64,000 nucleotides of DNA from Solobacterium sp. (GTDB taxonomy: Bacteria > Bacillota_I > Bacilli_A > Erysipelotrichales > Erysipelotrichaceae). Made by a program: the position numbers and the translations under genes. Positions 1 through 8,450 of this stretch are shown piece after piece. The stretch covers positions 1-64,000 of the forward strand of contig JAFWNG010000003.1 of NCBI GenBank assembly GCA_017510405.1, in the 5' to 3' direction. Below the pieces are notes generated by a model. That model made no database searches. It was not told where the DNA came from and worked only from the letters and a program-made list of their open reading frames with translations. How positions within the stretch are numbered: the stretch's first letter is position 1; each line of letters begins with the position of its first letter.

Positions 1-1
1 A

Positions 2-43
2 ACAGTATCTCTTGAAGCATTACGCGAAAAGATTATTAAGTAA
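2..43 (+). CDS. C-terminal tail of a gene cut by the window edge, possibly the IS helper protein
   Basis: Only 13 codons are present, reading TVSLEALREKIIK and a TAA stop. The frame is open to the window start. Its position directly before the terminal repeats of the putative insertion sequence suggests the last gene of that element (IstB in an IS21 layout). The residues alone do not identify a family. Confidence 0.3.
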   Translation, partial: TVSLEALREKIIK

Positions 44-89
44 CAGCTGATATGCTGGACTATTGCGTTGGCCGATTTAACTTGGCTGT

Positions 90-136
90 AAATGGTTGAT
101 TTATTCTGGCGCAAAATGGTTAAAATGACCTGGCGC
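90..136 (+). repeat. Tandem terminal repeats of the insertion sequence
   Basis: Two 23-bp copies begin at 90 and 114. Both start AAATGGTT and end CTGGCGC, with a variable middle. A more degenerate copy lies at about 65-88. Serial repeats at an element's end are the transposase-binding arrangement known for IS21-type elements. Confidence 0.5.
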
Positions 137-154
137 TAACAACTGACGCTGGCC

Positions 155-3100
155 TTGATCCTGGCGATGCTGCCGGTACATGTACATGCTGAAGAAGAAA
201 CATTTGGGGATTTCCGCTACACTGTCTCAGACGGGGAAGTGACGATAACCGGATATGACGGACAGGGTCCCGAAGTAGTTGTCCCAAATGAAATCAACGG
301 GCAGCCGGTAACCGTGATCGGTCCGTATGCTTTTAACAGTATCTACAGTTCAAGGATCTATAGTATTACTCTGCCGGAACATCTTAAGCGTATCGAAGAA
401 GCCGCGTTTTCAATGTGCATCATTACTTCTTTAACCATACCGGAAGGCTGTGTCAGTATCGGCAAGTGGCCGTTTTACGACTGCACCCAGCTTCGGAATC
501 TGAAGATCCCGTCAACGGTATCTGAGATCCATCCCGAAGCATTCCGGGCCTGTTCCAGTTTCAGTTCGATTACTGTTAATGAGAACTCAAACTGGTACAG
601 CTCAGAGGACGGTGTCCTGTTTAATAAGGATAAAACAGAACTGATCAAATATCCGACCTCCAACAACAGACAAAAATATACTGTTCCGGCTACGGTACAG
701 ATTCTTCGTTCCTATTCTTTTGAACATGCAGTGAGCATTAGGGAACTGGTTCTGCCGGTCTCGGTAAAGCGTATCGAAGACTATGCGTATACCGATCCTT
801 ATTCGAATCTGATTGTGAATTACCGCGGTACTAAAACCCAATGGAGCGAAGTGACGATTGGTGAGGGCGTACGGTTTGATCAGGTGGATTTCGTAGATGT
901 ATTCAATAACCATTTTTCAGTGACTACAAAACCATTTGGTGTCGTTCATCCTCATGACAATGTTACTTTCCGGACAGAAGTGTCCGGCGATGATCTTACC
1001 GGTGTAACTTATGAATGGTTTCGCGGCTGGGATGTAGAAACACGGGTAAAATTGCCGGAAACAGGAAGCTCACTGTATGTGGAAGACATCAGAGATATTG
1101 TCCGCTATGTATGTGTAGCACATGATCGGTACGGTTCAACGTCTGAATGCGTATTTCATGTGTTTCCGAAAAATGATCTGAAAGCAGTACTTGTTTCCGA
1201 GAGGGACCAGCTGGTACATTACGGAGAACCGGCGGATATCATAGTAAAGGCGGAAGGATATGATACGGAAGGTCTTACATATGAGTGGAAAGAATTTGCC
1301 AATCACAAGGAACGGCAGCTGAGCGGAGGCCAGAACGGGATCCTTCACATTGATGCTGTCCAGTATAATGCATCCTATTACTGCACGATAAGAGACCGAT
1401 TCGATTCTGTGGCGACTGAATACTGTTCTATTACAGTCGACAATGAACTGAAGATAGAGGCGGTCACGCCGGAACAATTCCGCGTGCATCCGGGAGATCC
1501 TGCAGTACTGAAGGCAAAGGCATCTGCTATTGATGAAACAGGATTTGAATACGGCTGGGGATATGTGATCTATACGCCGCGGCAGGGCTTCGCCGGTATT
1601 GAATGCCATACAGATACACTGGTCGTCGACGCTGTGAATGAAGAGCGGACGTATATGTGCTTTGTTACGGATCGCTTTGGAAATACGGATGGCGTGAGTT
1701 TTGAAGTACTGTTCTATGACCCGATCGAATCGATCACCCTGGATATAGGAGAAACAAAACTGGTTTCCGGCGAACCGCTGCAGATCCACGCTTCTGTACT
1801 GCCGGATACAGCTGATGCGGATTCTGTCGTCTGGACTTCTTCCGACGAAAGCATTGCGGAAGTCGATGCCCACGGAAATGTGACCGGACATAAAAAAGGA
1901 ACAGTTACGATCACCGCCGCTGATCCCGAAGGAAAAGTGAGTGCGTCCTGTACCGTAGATGTTTCCAGATCCTACTATACGGAACTGGCGCCGAAAGCGG
2001 AGTCCTCCGATGATACTGTTCCGGATGAAGTTATTGAGAATATCTCTTCCGAAACAGATCACGGTGTACAGGAGGCTATGGAAATTTCTGCAGATGCGGT
2101 CGAGATTCCGGACGAAGTATTTGATTCCCTGGATCCGGATGAAAAGATCGTGGTGCAGGTCCAGCTTGAAGTCACTGCCTCCGAATACAAAACAGAAGAT
2201 GATATGGCTTCCATCGTCCTGGATATCACACCTACATACAAAGCCGTCAAAATGTCAAAATCAGAAGATAATCAGAGCGAAGGAGAGGAGATCGGCTATT
2301 CCGGCGAACTGATGATCACGGAACCGGTGGAGATCTCTCTGCCGATCGCCGACCTGTTCCCCGGAGACACCGCTGTATGGATCCATCACCGGAAAGAAGA
2401 CGGAACAGTTTACACATACCGCGCCGTGAAAGACGGAGAGTATATCCGCTTTACGAATCCGGACGGTTTTTCCTCGTTTGAATTCTATGAAGTTCCGTTT
2501 GTGCATGTACAGGATATCCGGCTGAGTGAAGAAACACTGACACTTCACAAAGATGAGACGCATACCCTGCATGCAGTGATCGAACCGGAAAACGCCGATG
2601 ATCCGACAGTAGAATGGAGCAGCAGTGATGAATCCGTCGTCAGCGTGGACAGCGAAGGCAATTTGAAGGCAAATAAGAGCGGTACGGCTGAGATCACGGT
2701 CAGAACGGCGGACGGCGGACATACAGCATCCTGCACTGTAACGGTGATCAATCCGCTGCAGAGAATTGAACTGAGTAAAGAACTCGTTCTGGAAAAGGGA
2801 ATAACAGAAAAGCTGAGTGTCTCTGTTTACCCGGAAGATGCGGATGACCGGTCAATTGTGTGGAGCAGTTCGGATCCTTCTGTCGCTTCCGTAAATGAAA
2901 ACGGAGAAGTCACCGGCAATGAAATTGGCACAGCAGTAATTACTGCTTTGAATGAAGCCACAGGTGTCTCGGCAGAGTGCCGCGTCACAGTTACCATTTT
3001 TACAAACAGAATTCTTGTGGAACCGGATTCCGTGACACTGGAAAAAGGGGATCAGGCGGTATTGAAAGCAACTGTTCTGCCGAATAATGCATTAGACAAG

Positions 3101-4255
3101 ACATATATATGGAAAAGTGAAGACGAATCGATTGCGAAAGTAGACGAAGACGGAACTGTTACAGCAGTTAAGAGCGGTACGACCGTGATCCGGGCAGAGG
3201 CAAATGACGGGCATTCCTTCGGAACATGCACGGTAACAGTTGTTACAACCGTAACCGGTATTAAACTTGAACAGGAAGCGATGACGCTTCGTGTCGGAAC
3301 CAGCGAAACGCTGCAGGTCTCTGTTCTTCCGGAAGACGCAGACAATAAAAATGTGACCTGGTCCAGCAGTGATCCGAGTGCTGTAACAGTGGATCAGAAC
3401 GGCAGAGTGACGGCGGTGGCGGATCACGGTATCGAAGAACCGTCACAGGCAGTCATCACTGTCACAACAAAGGACGGCGGCTATACCGCTTCCTGTACCG
3501 TGACTGTGGAAGACCCGATCAACGCGTTCGTAAGACGTCTGTATCTGCTCTGCTTCGGCCGTAAAGCGGAAGAAGAAGGACTCAATACCTGGACGACAGT
3601 TCTGAAGAACAGATCGTTTACGGCAGCGCAGGTCGTCGTGGGCTTCTTCCTGAGCAAGGAGATGAAGGCCCTCGATCTCACGCCGAAAGAGTTCGTCGAG
3701 AGATGTTATCTGGTTATGATGGACCGTGAAGGGGAAGAAGAGGGAATGAAGACATGGATGGACTGCCTGGATGCAGGCATGTCTGAACTGTTTATACTGT
3801 CCGGCTTCGTCGGCAGCGGCGAGTTCAAACAGATCTGTGCAGACACCGGCATCGAAGTCGGAAAGATCGTACCGACAGAGGCAAGAGACAGGAACTATGG
3901 CATCACGGCATTCGTATCGAGATGCTATACGGAAGTGCTGGAAAGAACAGCAGAAGCGGAAGGACTGAATACCTGGTGCGGATACATCTTCAAGGATGCC
4001 AACCGGAAAAAGAATGCGATCTGGGTAGCATCAAACGGCTTCTTCCACAGTCCGGAATACGTGAACAAGCACACAGGCAATGAGCAGTATATCCGTACGC
4101 TGTACCGGACATTCCTCGGCCGTGAAGCGGAGGATGCGGGCTATAAGTTCTGGGCAGACCAGATGACTAAGGGAATGAGCCGTGACCAGGTCATGAGCGG
4201 ATTCTCCAACAGTAACGAGTTCAACAAGATCATGGAGTCGTACGGAATCCGCTGA
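155..4255 (+). CDS. BspA-like LRR, Ig-like, BIG2 and DUF4214 surface protein, 5' end lost to an insertion
   Basis: Large secreted protein, 1366 residues from the TTG used here. Leucine-rich repeats of the BspA type (LPEHLKRIEEAAF-like units) occupy about residues 25-240. Ig-like modules with paired Cys and WF/WK positions follow at 245-520. A BIG2 domain lies at about 523-600, then an acidic spacer, and four more BIG2 units start near 785, 868, 951 and 1033. DUF4214 repeats fill 1120-1366. These domains are associated with adhesion or extracellular matrix functions, and no anchor motif is visible. The frame upstream of TTG continues as a hydrophobic signal-peptide core (LTLALILAMLP, then VHA) back to the insertion-sequence end at 141. 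There is no ribosome site before TTG155 or ATG167. The native start and the basic n-region are therefore probably on the far side of the element, and the gene may be silent. Confidence 0.85.
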   Translation: MILAMLPVHVHAEEETFGDFRYTVSDGEVTITGYDGQGPEVVVPNEINGQPVTVIGPYAFNSIYSSRIYSITLPEHLKRIEEAAFSMCIITSLTIPEGCVSIGKWPFYDCTQLRNLKIPSTVSEIHPEAFRACSSFSSITVNENSNWYSSEDGVLFNKDKTELIKYPTSNNRQKYTVPATVQILRSYSFEHAVSIRELVLPVSVKRIEDYAYTDPYSNLIVNYRGTKTQWSEVTIGEGVRFDQVDFVDVFNNHFSVTTKPFGVVHPHDNVTFRTEVSGDDLTGVTYEWFRGWDVETRVKLPETGSSLYVEDIRDIVRYVCVAHDRYGSTSECVFHVFPKNDLKAVLVSERDQLVHYGEPADIIVKAEGYDTEGLTYEWKEFANHKERQLSGGQNGILHIDAVQYNASYYCTIRDRFDSVATEYCSITVDNELKIEAVTPEQFRVHPGDPAVLKAKASAIDETGFEYGWGYVIYTPRQGFAGIECHTDTLVVDAVNEERTYMCFVTDRFGNTDGVSFEVLFYDPIESITLDIGETKLVSGEPLQIHASVLPDTADADSVVWTSSDESIAEVDAHGNVTGHKKGTVTITAADPEGKVSASCTVDVSRSYYTELAPKAESSDDTVPDEVIENISSETDHGVQEAMEISADAVEIPDEVFDSLDPDEKIVVQVQLEVTASEYKTEDDMASIVLDITPTYKAVKMSKSEDNQSEGEEIGYSGELMITEPVEISLPIADLFPGDTAVWIHHRKEDGTVYTYRAVKDGEYIRFTNPDGFSSFEFYEVPFVHVQDIRLSEETLTLHKDETHTLHAVIEPENADDPTVEWSSSDESVVSVDSEGNLKANKSGTAEITVRTADGGHTASCTVTVINPLQRIELSKELVLEKGITEKLSVSVYPEDADDRSIVWSSSDPSVASVNENGEVTGNEIGTAVITALNEATGVSAECRVTVTIFTNRILVEPDSVTLEKGDQAVLKATVLPNNALDKTYIWKSEDESIAKVDEDGTVTAVKSGTTVIRAEANDGHSFGTCTVTVVTTVTGIKLEQEAMTLRVGTSETLQVSVLPEDADNKNVTWSSSDPSAVTVDQNGRVTAVADHGIEEPSQAVITVTTKDGGYTASCTVTVEDPINAFVRRLYLLCFGRKAEEEGLNTWTTVLKNRSFTAAQVVVGFFLSKEMKALDLTPKEFVERCYLVMMDREGEEEGMKTWMDCLDAGMSELFILSGFVGSGEFKQICADTGIEVGKIVPTEARDRNYGITAFVSRCYTEVLERTAEAEGLNTWCGYIFKDANRKKNAIWVASNGFFHSPEYVNKHTGNEQYIRTLYRTFLGREAEDAGYKFWADQMTKGMSRDQVMSGFSNSNEFNKIMESYGIR

Positions 4256-4286
4256 TTCTCTATAATCAAACATATGCATTAACACG

Positions 4287-4326
4287 AAAGGGACTGATTT
4301 CGACGATCTGCCGGGATCAGTCCCTT
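4287..4326 (+). terminator. Rho-independent terminator after the surface protein gene
   Basis: Perfect arms AAAGGGACTGAT and ATCAGTCCCTTT enclose a 16-base loop. The run of T after the stem is short. Confidence 0.75.
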
Positions 4327-4390
4327 TCATTCATTTGTGAAGCAGGCGCAAACATGGTAACATTCGTACGTACAAAAACGGAGTAAGTGT

Positions 4391-5611
4391 ATGAAACAGG
4401 AAAGACAGTATCCAACAGTTGTTGTGACAAAGAAACAGGAGAAACGGATCCGTGCCGGGCATCCGTGGGTATATGCGGATGAGATCACGGAAATGCCGGA
4501 AGAGATGGAAAACGGATGTCTTGCGGACGTGCGGGACAGCAGGGGACATTATCTGGGAACCGGGCTATACAGCGAAGCCTCCAAGATCAAAGTGCGTATT
4601 CTGGATAATAACGCAAATGAGACGTTCGGAGAAAGCTTCTTTGAGCGCCGGGTAAGGTACGCCGTTCAGTACCGCAAAGACGTCATGAAAGGACATGAAT
4701 CGTGCATGCGGATCATTCACGGCGAAGCGGACGGCCTGCCCGGTGTGACCGCGGACCACTATGACGGGATCCTGGTCACGGAGATCGCGTGCTACGGTAT
4801 GGAAATGCGCAGGGACATCCTGTACAAAGCTCTGATCAGTGAAATGGAGAAGGCAGGTATGCCGCTGAAAGGCATCTATGAGCGCAATGAGAATGAGCTG
4901 CGCCGGAAAGAAGGGCTGACGCTGTATTCCGGCTGGTATGAGGGATACTTCCATCCCGATTACACCGAGACTGCGATCACGGAAAACGGGATCGTCTACA
5001 ACGTGGATTTCGCGGACGGACAGAAGACGGGCTTCTTTCTTGATCAGAAGTTCAACCGGCTCGCTGTGCGCGCTCTGGCGGCCGGAAAGAGCGTTCTGGA
5101 CTGCTGTACGCACACCGGTTCGTTCGCATTGAATATGCTTGCAGGCGGAGCGGTTTCGGTCACGGCTGCGGACATCTCCGCGTCGGCGCTGGAAATGACC
5201 CGGCGCAACGCTGAGGCGAATCACATGGAAGACCGTCTTGTGACCGAGGAGGGCGACGTCTTTGAACTTTTGCCGAAGTGGCGCAGTGAACACCGGCATT
5301 TTGATCTGATCGTACTCGATCCGCCGGCATTTACGAAAAGCCGCCGCACCGTGCACAACGCGCACCAGGGCTACCGGACGATCAACGCCGAAGCAATGAA
5401 GCTGCTGAAGCGGGGAAGCTATCTCTGCACCTGTTCCTGCTCGCATTTCATGTCCACGGAAGAGTTCAGGGAGATGCTGAATGAAGCAGCCGCAGATGCC
5501 GGTGTACGCCTGCGCATCGTGGAGGAGAGACATGCTTCGCCAGACCACCCTGTGCTTGCGGCTGTACCGGAAACGGACTACCTCAAATGTTTCCTGCTTC
5601 AGATTCTTTAA
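4391..5611 (+). CDS. 23S rRNA (cytosine-C5) methyltransferase, RlmI/RlmK-like
   Basis: Class I SAM-dependent methyltransferase of the RlmI/YwbD family, 406 residues. An N-terminal PUA-type RNA-binding region (residues 5-75, with GHPWVYADEI) is followed by the EEHAD-like middle and a Rossmann methyltransferase domain. Visible motifs are FADGQKTGFFLDQ near 204, the SAM-binding segment VLDCCTHTGSFAL near 235, and the catalytic-loop segment VLDPPAFTKS near 305. The family methylates cytosines of 23S rRNA; the exact target here cannot be read from sequence. It stands alone between a terminator and the CarD gene. Confidence 0.88.
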   Translation: MKQERQYPTVVVTKKQEKRIRAGHPWVYADEITEMPEEMENGCLADVRDSRGHYLGTGLYSEASKIKVRILDNNANETFGESFFERRVRYAVQYRKDVMKGHESCMRIIHGEADGLPGVTADHYDGILVTEIACYGMEMRRDILYKALISEMEKAGMPLKGIYERNENELRRKEGLTLYSGWYEGYFHPDYTETAITENGIVYNVDFADGQKTGFFLDQKFNRLAVRALAAGKSVLDCCTHTGSFALNMLAGGAVSVTAADISASALEMTRRNAEANHMEDRLVTEEGDVFELLPKWRSEHRHFDLIVLDPPAFTKSRRTVHNAHQGYRTINAEAMKLLKRGSYLCTCSCSHFMSTEEFREMLNEAAADAGVRLRIVEERHASPDHPVLAAVPETDYLKCFLLQIL

Positions 5612-5670
5612 GATTCAAAAAAGTGGCTTAAGTAAGCGGTTTCAGAGCATTTTCAGGGGGTCGGCGACCC

Positions 5671-5699
5671 TTACGAAGGGGTCAAAAATCTGCTATAAT
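5671..5699 (+). promoter_or_regulatory. Sigma-A promoter for the CarD-family gene
   Basis: TTACGA, a 17-bp spacer and an extended -10 TGCTATAAT lie just ahead of the GGAGG ribosome site of the following gene. A GGGTC-ggc-GACCC dyad at 5659-5671 sits at the upstream edge. Confidence 0.65.
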
Positions 5700-5725
5700 A
5701 ATGTAAAGAAACGGAGGTGCAGCAC

Positions 5726-6229
5726 ATGTACAAAGTAGATGATATCGTCGTTTACAAGAGAGACGTCTGCCGTGTGATCGGCAAGAAACGCAGTGACTTT
5801 ACGAATGAGATGTGCTACGTACTGGTTCCTTATGACAAACAGGACGGCTCCGTGAAAATGCAGGTTCCGGTGTCCAACAAAGGCGGACATATCAGGAACG
5901 TTGTTACCAGAGAGGAAGTTCAGAGACTGATCGAAGAAACTCCCGGAATAGAGATGCTGGAAAGCAAGCCGGCTAATATGAAGAGTCAGTATGCGGCAGT
6001 ATTGAAAGGGGAATCTCTTTCCGACCTGGTCTGCATTATCAAGACCTCCTTTTCCAGGAACAAAGAACGTATGGAACAGCACAAGAAACTTGCGTCGATC
6101 GATGATGAATATCTGCAGAAGGCAGAATACTATCTGTTCACAGAATTATCGGTCGCACTTGGCATGTCGTTTGATGACGCAAAGCGCTACTTTGACGAAG
6201 AGGTCGGAAAAGCAGCCGCCAACGCATAA
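5726..6229 (+). CDS. CarD/CdnL-family RNA polymerase-binding regulator
   Basis: 167 residues. The N-terminal 60 residues (MYKVDDIVVYKRDVCRVIG...) form the CarD/TRCF RNA-polymerase-interacting domain. The remainder is helical and would be the DNA-binding part. Family members bind the RNA polymerase beta subunit and stabilise open complexes at rRNA and stress promoters. The start is the ATG at 5726, which has GGAGG at 5713-5717. A GTG at 5717 in the same frame overlaps that ribosome site and is unlikely. Confidence 0.85.
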   Translation: MYKVDDIVVYKRDVCRVIGKKRSDFTNEMCYVLVPYDKQDGSVKMQVPVSNKGGHIRNVVTREEVQRLIEETPGIEMLESKPANMKSQYAAVLKGESLSDLVCIIKTSFSRNKERMEQHKKLASIDDEYLQKAEYYLFTELSVALGMSFDDAKRYFDEEVGKAAANA

Positions 6230-6255
6230 CGGCATCGGCATTACCGGAAACAAAT

Positions 6256-6281
6256 AAAAACGGCAGAGATGCCGTTTTTAT
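6256..6281. terminator. Bidirectional terminator between convergent genes
   Basis: AAAAACGGCA and TGCCGTTTTT flank a short GAGA loop. A-run and T-run on either side allow use by the CarD gene (+) and the XRE gene (-). Confidence 0.8.
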
Positions 6282-6304
6282 TGTGAAGCAAGTATCGAAG
6301 TGGA

Positions 6305-6532
6305 TCAGAGCGACTCTTCATCCGATTCCGCTTTTGACGGAATGTATTCTACGATATCGCTGAGGTCACACTGCAAAATGTTACATAACCTGTCCAGCGT
6401 GTGCGTTGTGACACTTTCATTTCTGTGAAGACGTGTCAGCTGACCGGGGCTGATCTGATAGGTGTTGATCAGCTTGTACTGGGAGATGCCTCTCTTTTCC
6501 AGTGTTTTCCATAATTTGTTGTAAATGATCAT
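6305..6532 (-). CDS. Small XRE-family helix-turn-helix regulator
   Basis: 75-residue Cro/C1-type DNA-binding protein. The helix-turn-helix covers about residues 15-55 (ISQYKLINTYQISPGQLTRL, then the scaffold helix ending in CDLSDIVEYIP), and there is no effector domain. AAAGG lies eight bases before the ATG. The 140 bp upstream are AT-rich with an AAAACCTTTT-like repeat and a CTACGTAG palindrome near 6573, possible operator material. The target is unknown. Confidence 0.8.
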   Translation of the reverse strand: MIIYNKLWKTLEKRGISQYKLINTYQISPGQLTRLHRNESVTTHTLDRLCNILQCDLSDIVEYIPSKAESDEESL

Positions 6533-6673
6533 GATGAAACCTTTAAAACCTTTTTAAAACCATATACAAGACTACGTAGGAAATATTAACTAATCACACT
6601 GTAAAAGATTTTACATACTAACTGCAATAACCGAAAAATATTATGGAACAAACATTTGCATCAGGGTACGTGA

Positions 6674-7396
6674 TCACACGTGAAGTTTCGGGATCACATT
6701 TGCGAAAGTGTCCTGAACAAGTAAGTCCGCACTGCTGTCATACGGTGTTACATCACGGTTGATCAGCACCAGTTTACTGCCGCGGAAATAGCGGATCAGC
6801 CCGGCTGCGGGGTAGACGACCAGCGATGTGCCCAGTACGACAAGAACATCTGCACTTGCGATCGCGTTCACGGCGCCGTTGAGAACATTGCTGTCGAGAC
6901 CTTCTTCATACAGAACGACGTCGGGCTTGATAATGCCGCCGCATTCACAGCGGGGAATGCCGGTGGAATGTTTGATTTTTTCAACACTGTGGAACTTGCC
7001 GCACTTCAGGCAGTAATTGCGAAGAACGGAGCCGTGCAGCTCATAGACTTTCTTACTGCCGGCGGCGGTATGCAGACCGTCGATGTTCTGGGTGACGACG
7101 CCGAGGCTGCGGCCTGCCTTTTCCAGATCTGCGATCAGTTTGTGGGTGTAGTTGGGCTTCGCGTCGAGGAAGAGCATCTTGTTCCGGTAGAAGCGGTAGA
7201 ACTCTTCCGGATCGCGTTCAAAGAAACTGTGGGAGATGATCATCTCCGGCGGATAGCGGTACTCCTGATTGTAAAGGCCGTCCTGGGAACGGAAGTCCGG
7301 AATGCCGCTGTCTGTGGATATACCGGCACAGGTGAAGAAGACGATGCGTTTTCCGTTGTCGAGAATAGACTGAAGCTGTTCGATTTTGTCACTCAT
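6674..7396 (-). CDS. NAD-dependent protein deacylase, sirtuin (Sir2/CobB family)
   Basis: 240 residues, the usual bacterial sirtuin length. It removes acyl groups from lysines using NAD+ and yields O-acyl-ADP-ribose. Motifs seen are [14 protein letters not shown] near residue 24, TQNIDGLH, catalytic ELHGS, and a four-Cys zinc site (CLKC ... CEC). The first glycine of the usual GAGxS nicotinamide-pocket motif is Cys here (TCAGIST). The ATG at 7396 has an AAGGAGG site, so an upstream in-frame ATG is not needed. It overlaps the end of the WYL gene by 8 bp, so the two are co-transcribed. A macro-domain protein that could process its product lies at 18.1 kb. Confidence 0.9.
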   Translation of the reverse strand: MSDKIEQLQSILDNGKRIVFFTCAGISTDSGIPDFRSQDGLYNQEYRYPPEMIISHSFFERDPEEFYRFYRNKMLFLDAKPNYTHKLIADLEKAGRSLGVVTQNIDGLHTAAGSKKVYELHGSVLRNYCLKCGKFHSVEKIKHSTGIPRCECGGIIKPDVVLYEEGLDSNVLNGAVNAIASADVLVVLGTSLVVYPAAGLIRYFRGSKLVLINRDVTPYDSSADLLVQDTFANVIPKLHV

Positions 7397-8372
7397 AATG
7401 ATTGTCCTCCTTCGTATAGGTATGCCGGATCGTATCGACAATATGGGTGAGCTGTGTGATCAGTTCCGCCGGTTCCAGCACCGTGCAGCGGTCATAATAC
7501 TGCAGAAGCCAGCTGATCAGCGTCGGCGTCAGGGCAGTAGCGGCGGAAGCGGTAAATGTTCTGTCATCGATCTCCCGGATCACCAGGCCGTCGCCGAAGG
7601 CATCGCGCACATACTCGGAGAGCGACAGATCGAAGCGCACGGTGATCGTACGCAGGTCGCCCCGGTACATGTCAAAAGACGCCCGGCAGTATGCCTCAAG
7701 GTCGAACGGCACCGGATCGTATACGGCGTCGCTGACGGTAATATGGTCCATGCGGTCCACCCGGTAGCTGGCGAAGTTGCCGTGGCGTTCGGAATAGCAG
7801 ACGGCATAGCAGCGTCCCTGGTGCAGAATGACCGCATAGGGGATCTGGGTGTAGCGGTGACGGTCACCGCGGTAGTTCTTCTCTTTTGTAACAGTAAGAT
7901 CGTAGTAGTGAAACTGTACGGCATGGCGTCCGGAGACTGCCTCCAGGATGAGCTCGCAGTTTTTCAGTACATTCTCATTGTCGGTCTTTGAAACATTGAC
8001 CAGAGGGACTTCCACAGCGTCCTTCTGCGGCTCGCTGACGAGAAGTCCGATCCGTTCCGCGATATCTTCGCTGACCGCTGCGGAAACGCCCGCTGCCTGC
8101 TGTACAAGGCTGCTCAGGAAGAGAACTTCGCTCTGGCTGAACAGATGATCAATGTAGTAGCCCTGCTTCCTGGCGCGCGTAAAATGGACCGGACAGATCG
8201 TATCGCCGATCGCCCTCAGAGCATGGCTTACCGTTCTGCGGTCTGCCTGGATGCCTTCTTCCTCCAGCATGGCCTGCAGCTCCGGCATGGAGATATGATG
8301 CGAGGCATCGCTGTATTTCCATAACAGAGCCAGAAGCATAAGGGGAAGTTTATATGTCGTACCGTCTTTCAT
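7389..8372 (-). CDS. WYL-domain transcriptional regulator
   Basis: 327 residues. A winged helix-turn-helix occupies 1-70, a linker follows, a WYL sensor domain covers about 140-235 (AVQFHYYDLTV ... YRVDRMDHI) and a WCX-like C-terminus covers 240-320. WYL proteins sense small ligands or nucleic acid and often repress their own operon. It is first in a two-gene unit with the sirtuin. No Shine-Dalgarno precedes the ATG, and a good -10 lies only nine bases upstream, suggesting a leaderless mRNA. The divergent neighbour is a small membrane protein. Confidence 0.85.
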   Translation of the reverse strand: MKDGTTYKLPLMLLALLWKYSDASHHISMPELQAMLEEEGIQADRRTVSHALRAIGDTICPVHFTRARKQGYYIDHLFSQSEVLFLSSLVQQAAGVSAAVSEDIAERIGLLVSEPQKDAVEVPLVNVSKTDNENVLKNCELILEAVSGRHAVQFHYYDLTVTKEKNYRGDRHRYTQIPYAVILHQGRCYAVCYSERHGNFASYRVDRMDHITVSDAVYDPVPFDLEAYCRASFDMYRGDLRTITVRFDLSLSEYVRDAFGDGLVIREIDDRTFTASAATALTPTLISWLLQYYDRCTVLEPAELITQLTHIVDTIRHTYTKEDNHYE

Positions 8373-8380
8373 CTTTTTAC

Positions 8381-8410
8381 ATTGTACATGTATACGTACA
8401 GTGCTGTCAA
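8381..8410 (-). promoter_or_regulatory. Promoter and dyad upstream of the WYL gene
   Basis: On the minus strand TTGACA (8405-8410), an 18-bp spacer and TACAAT (8381-8386). The spacer contains a dyad TGTAC-N8-GTACA (8383-8400), well placed for a repressor, and it would also lie near the -35 of the divergent gene at 8451. Confidence 0.55.
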
Positions 8411-8450
8411 AGAATCCATCTACAATACAGACAGATGAGGAGGTACAGAT

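Larger units (their letters stand above)
1..141 (+). mobile_element. Right end of an insertion sequence, IS21-like (partial)
   Basis: The first 141 bases look like the end of an insertion sequence entering from the left. A short reading frame open at the window edge stops at 43. It is followed by about 100 non-coding bases holding spaced repeats that finish with GGCGCTAACA. Read inward, the terminus is TGTTAGCGCC, and TG...CA ends with several internal repeats are typical of the IS21 family. Immediately after position 141 the sequence becomes a signal-peptide-like hydrophobic coding stretch in frame with the next gene, so the element appears to have landed in that gene's 5' end. The other terminus and the target duplication lie outside the window, so the family assignment is tentative. 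Confidence 0.5.

Noticed and set aside
116..139. Signal peptide n-region MVKMTWR followed by a TAA, read as a nonsense mutation
   Set aside because: These bases belong to the terminal repeat of the insertion sequence (AAATGGTT...CTGGCGC copies), so the peptide is accidental and the stop is part of the element's end.
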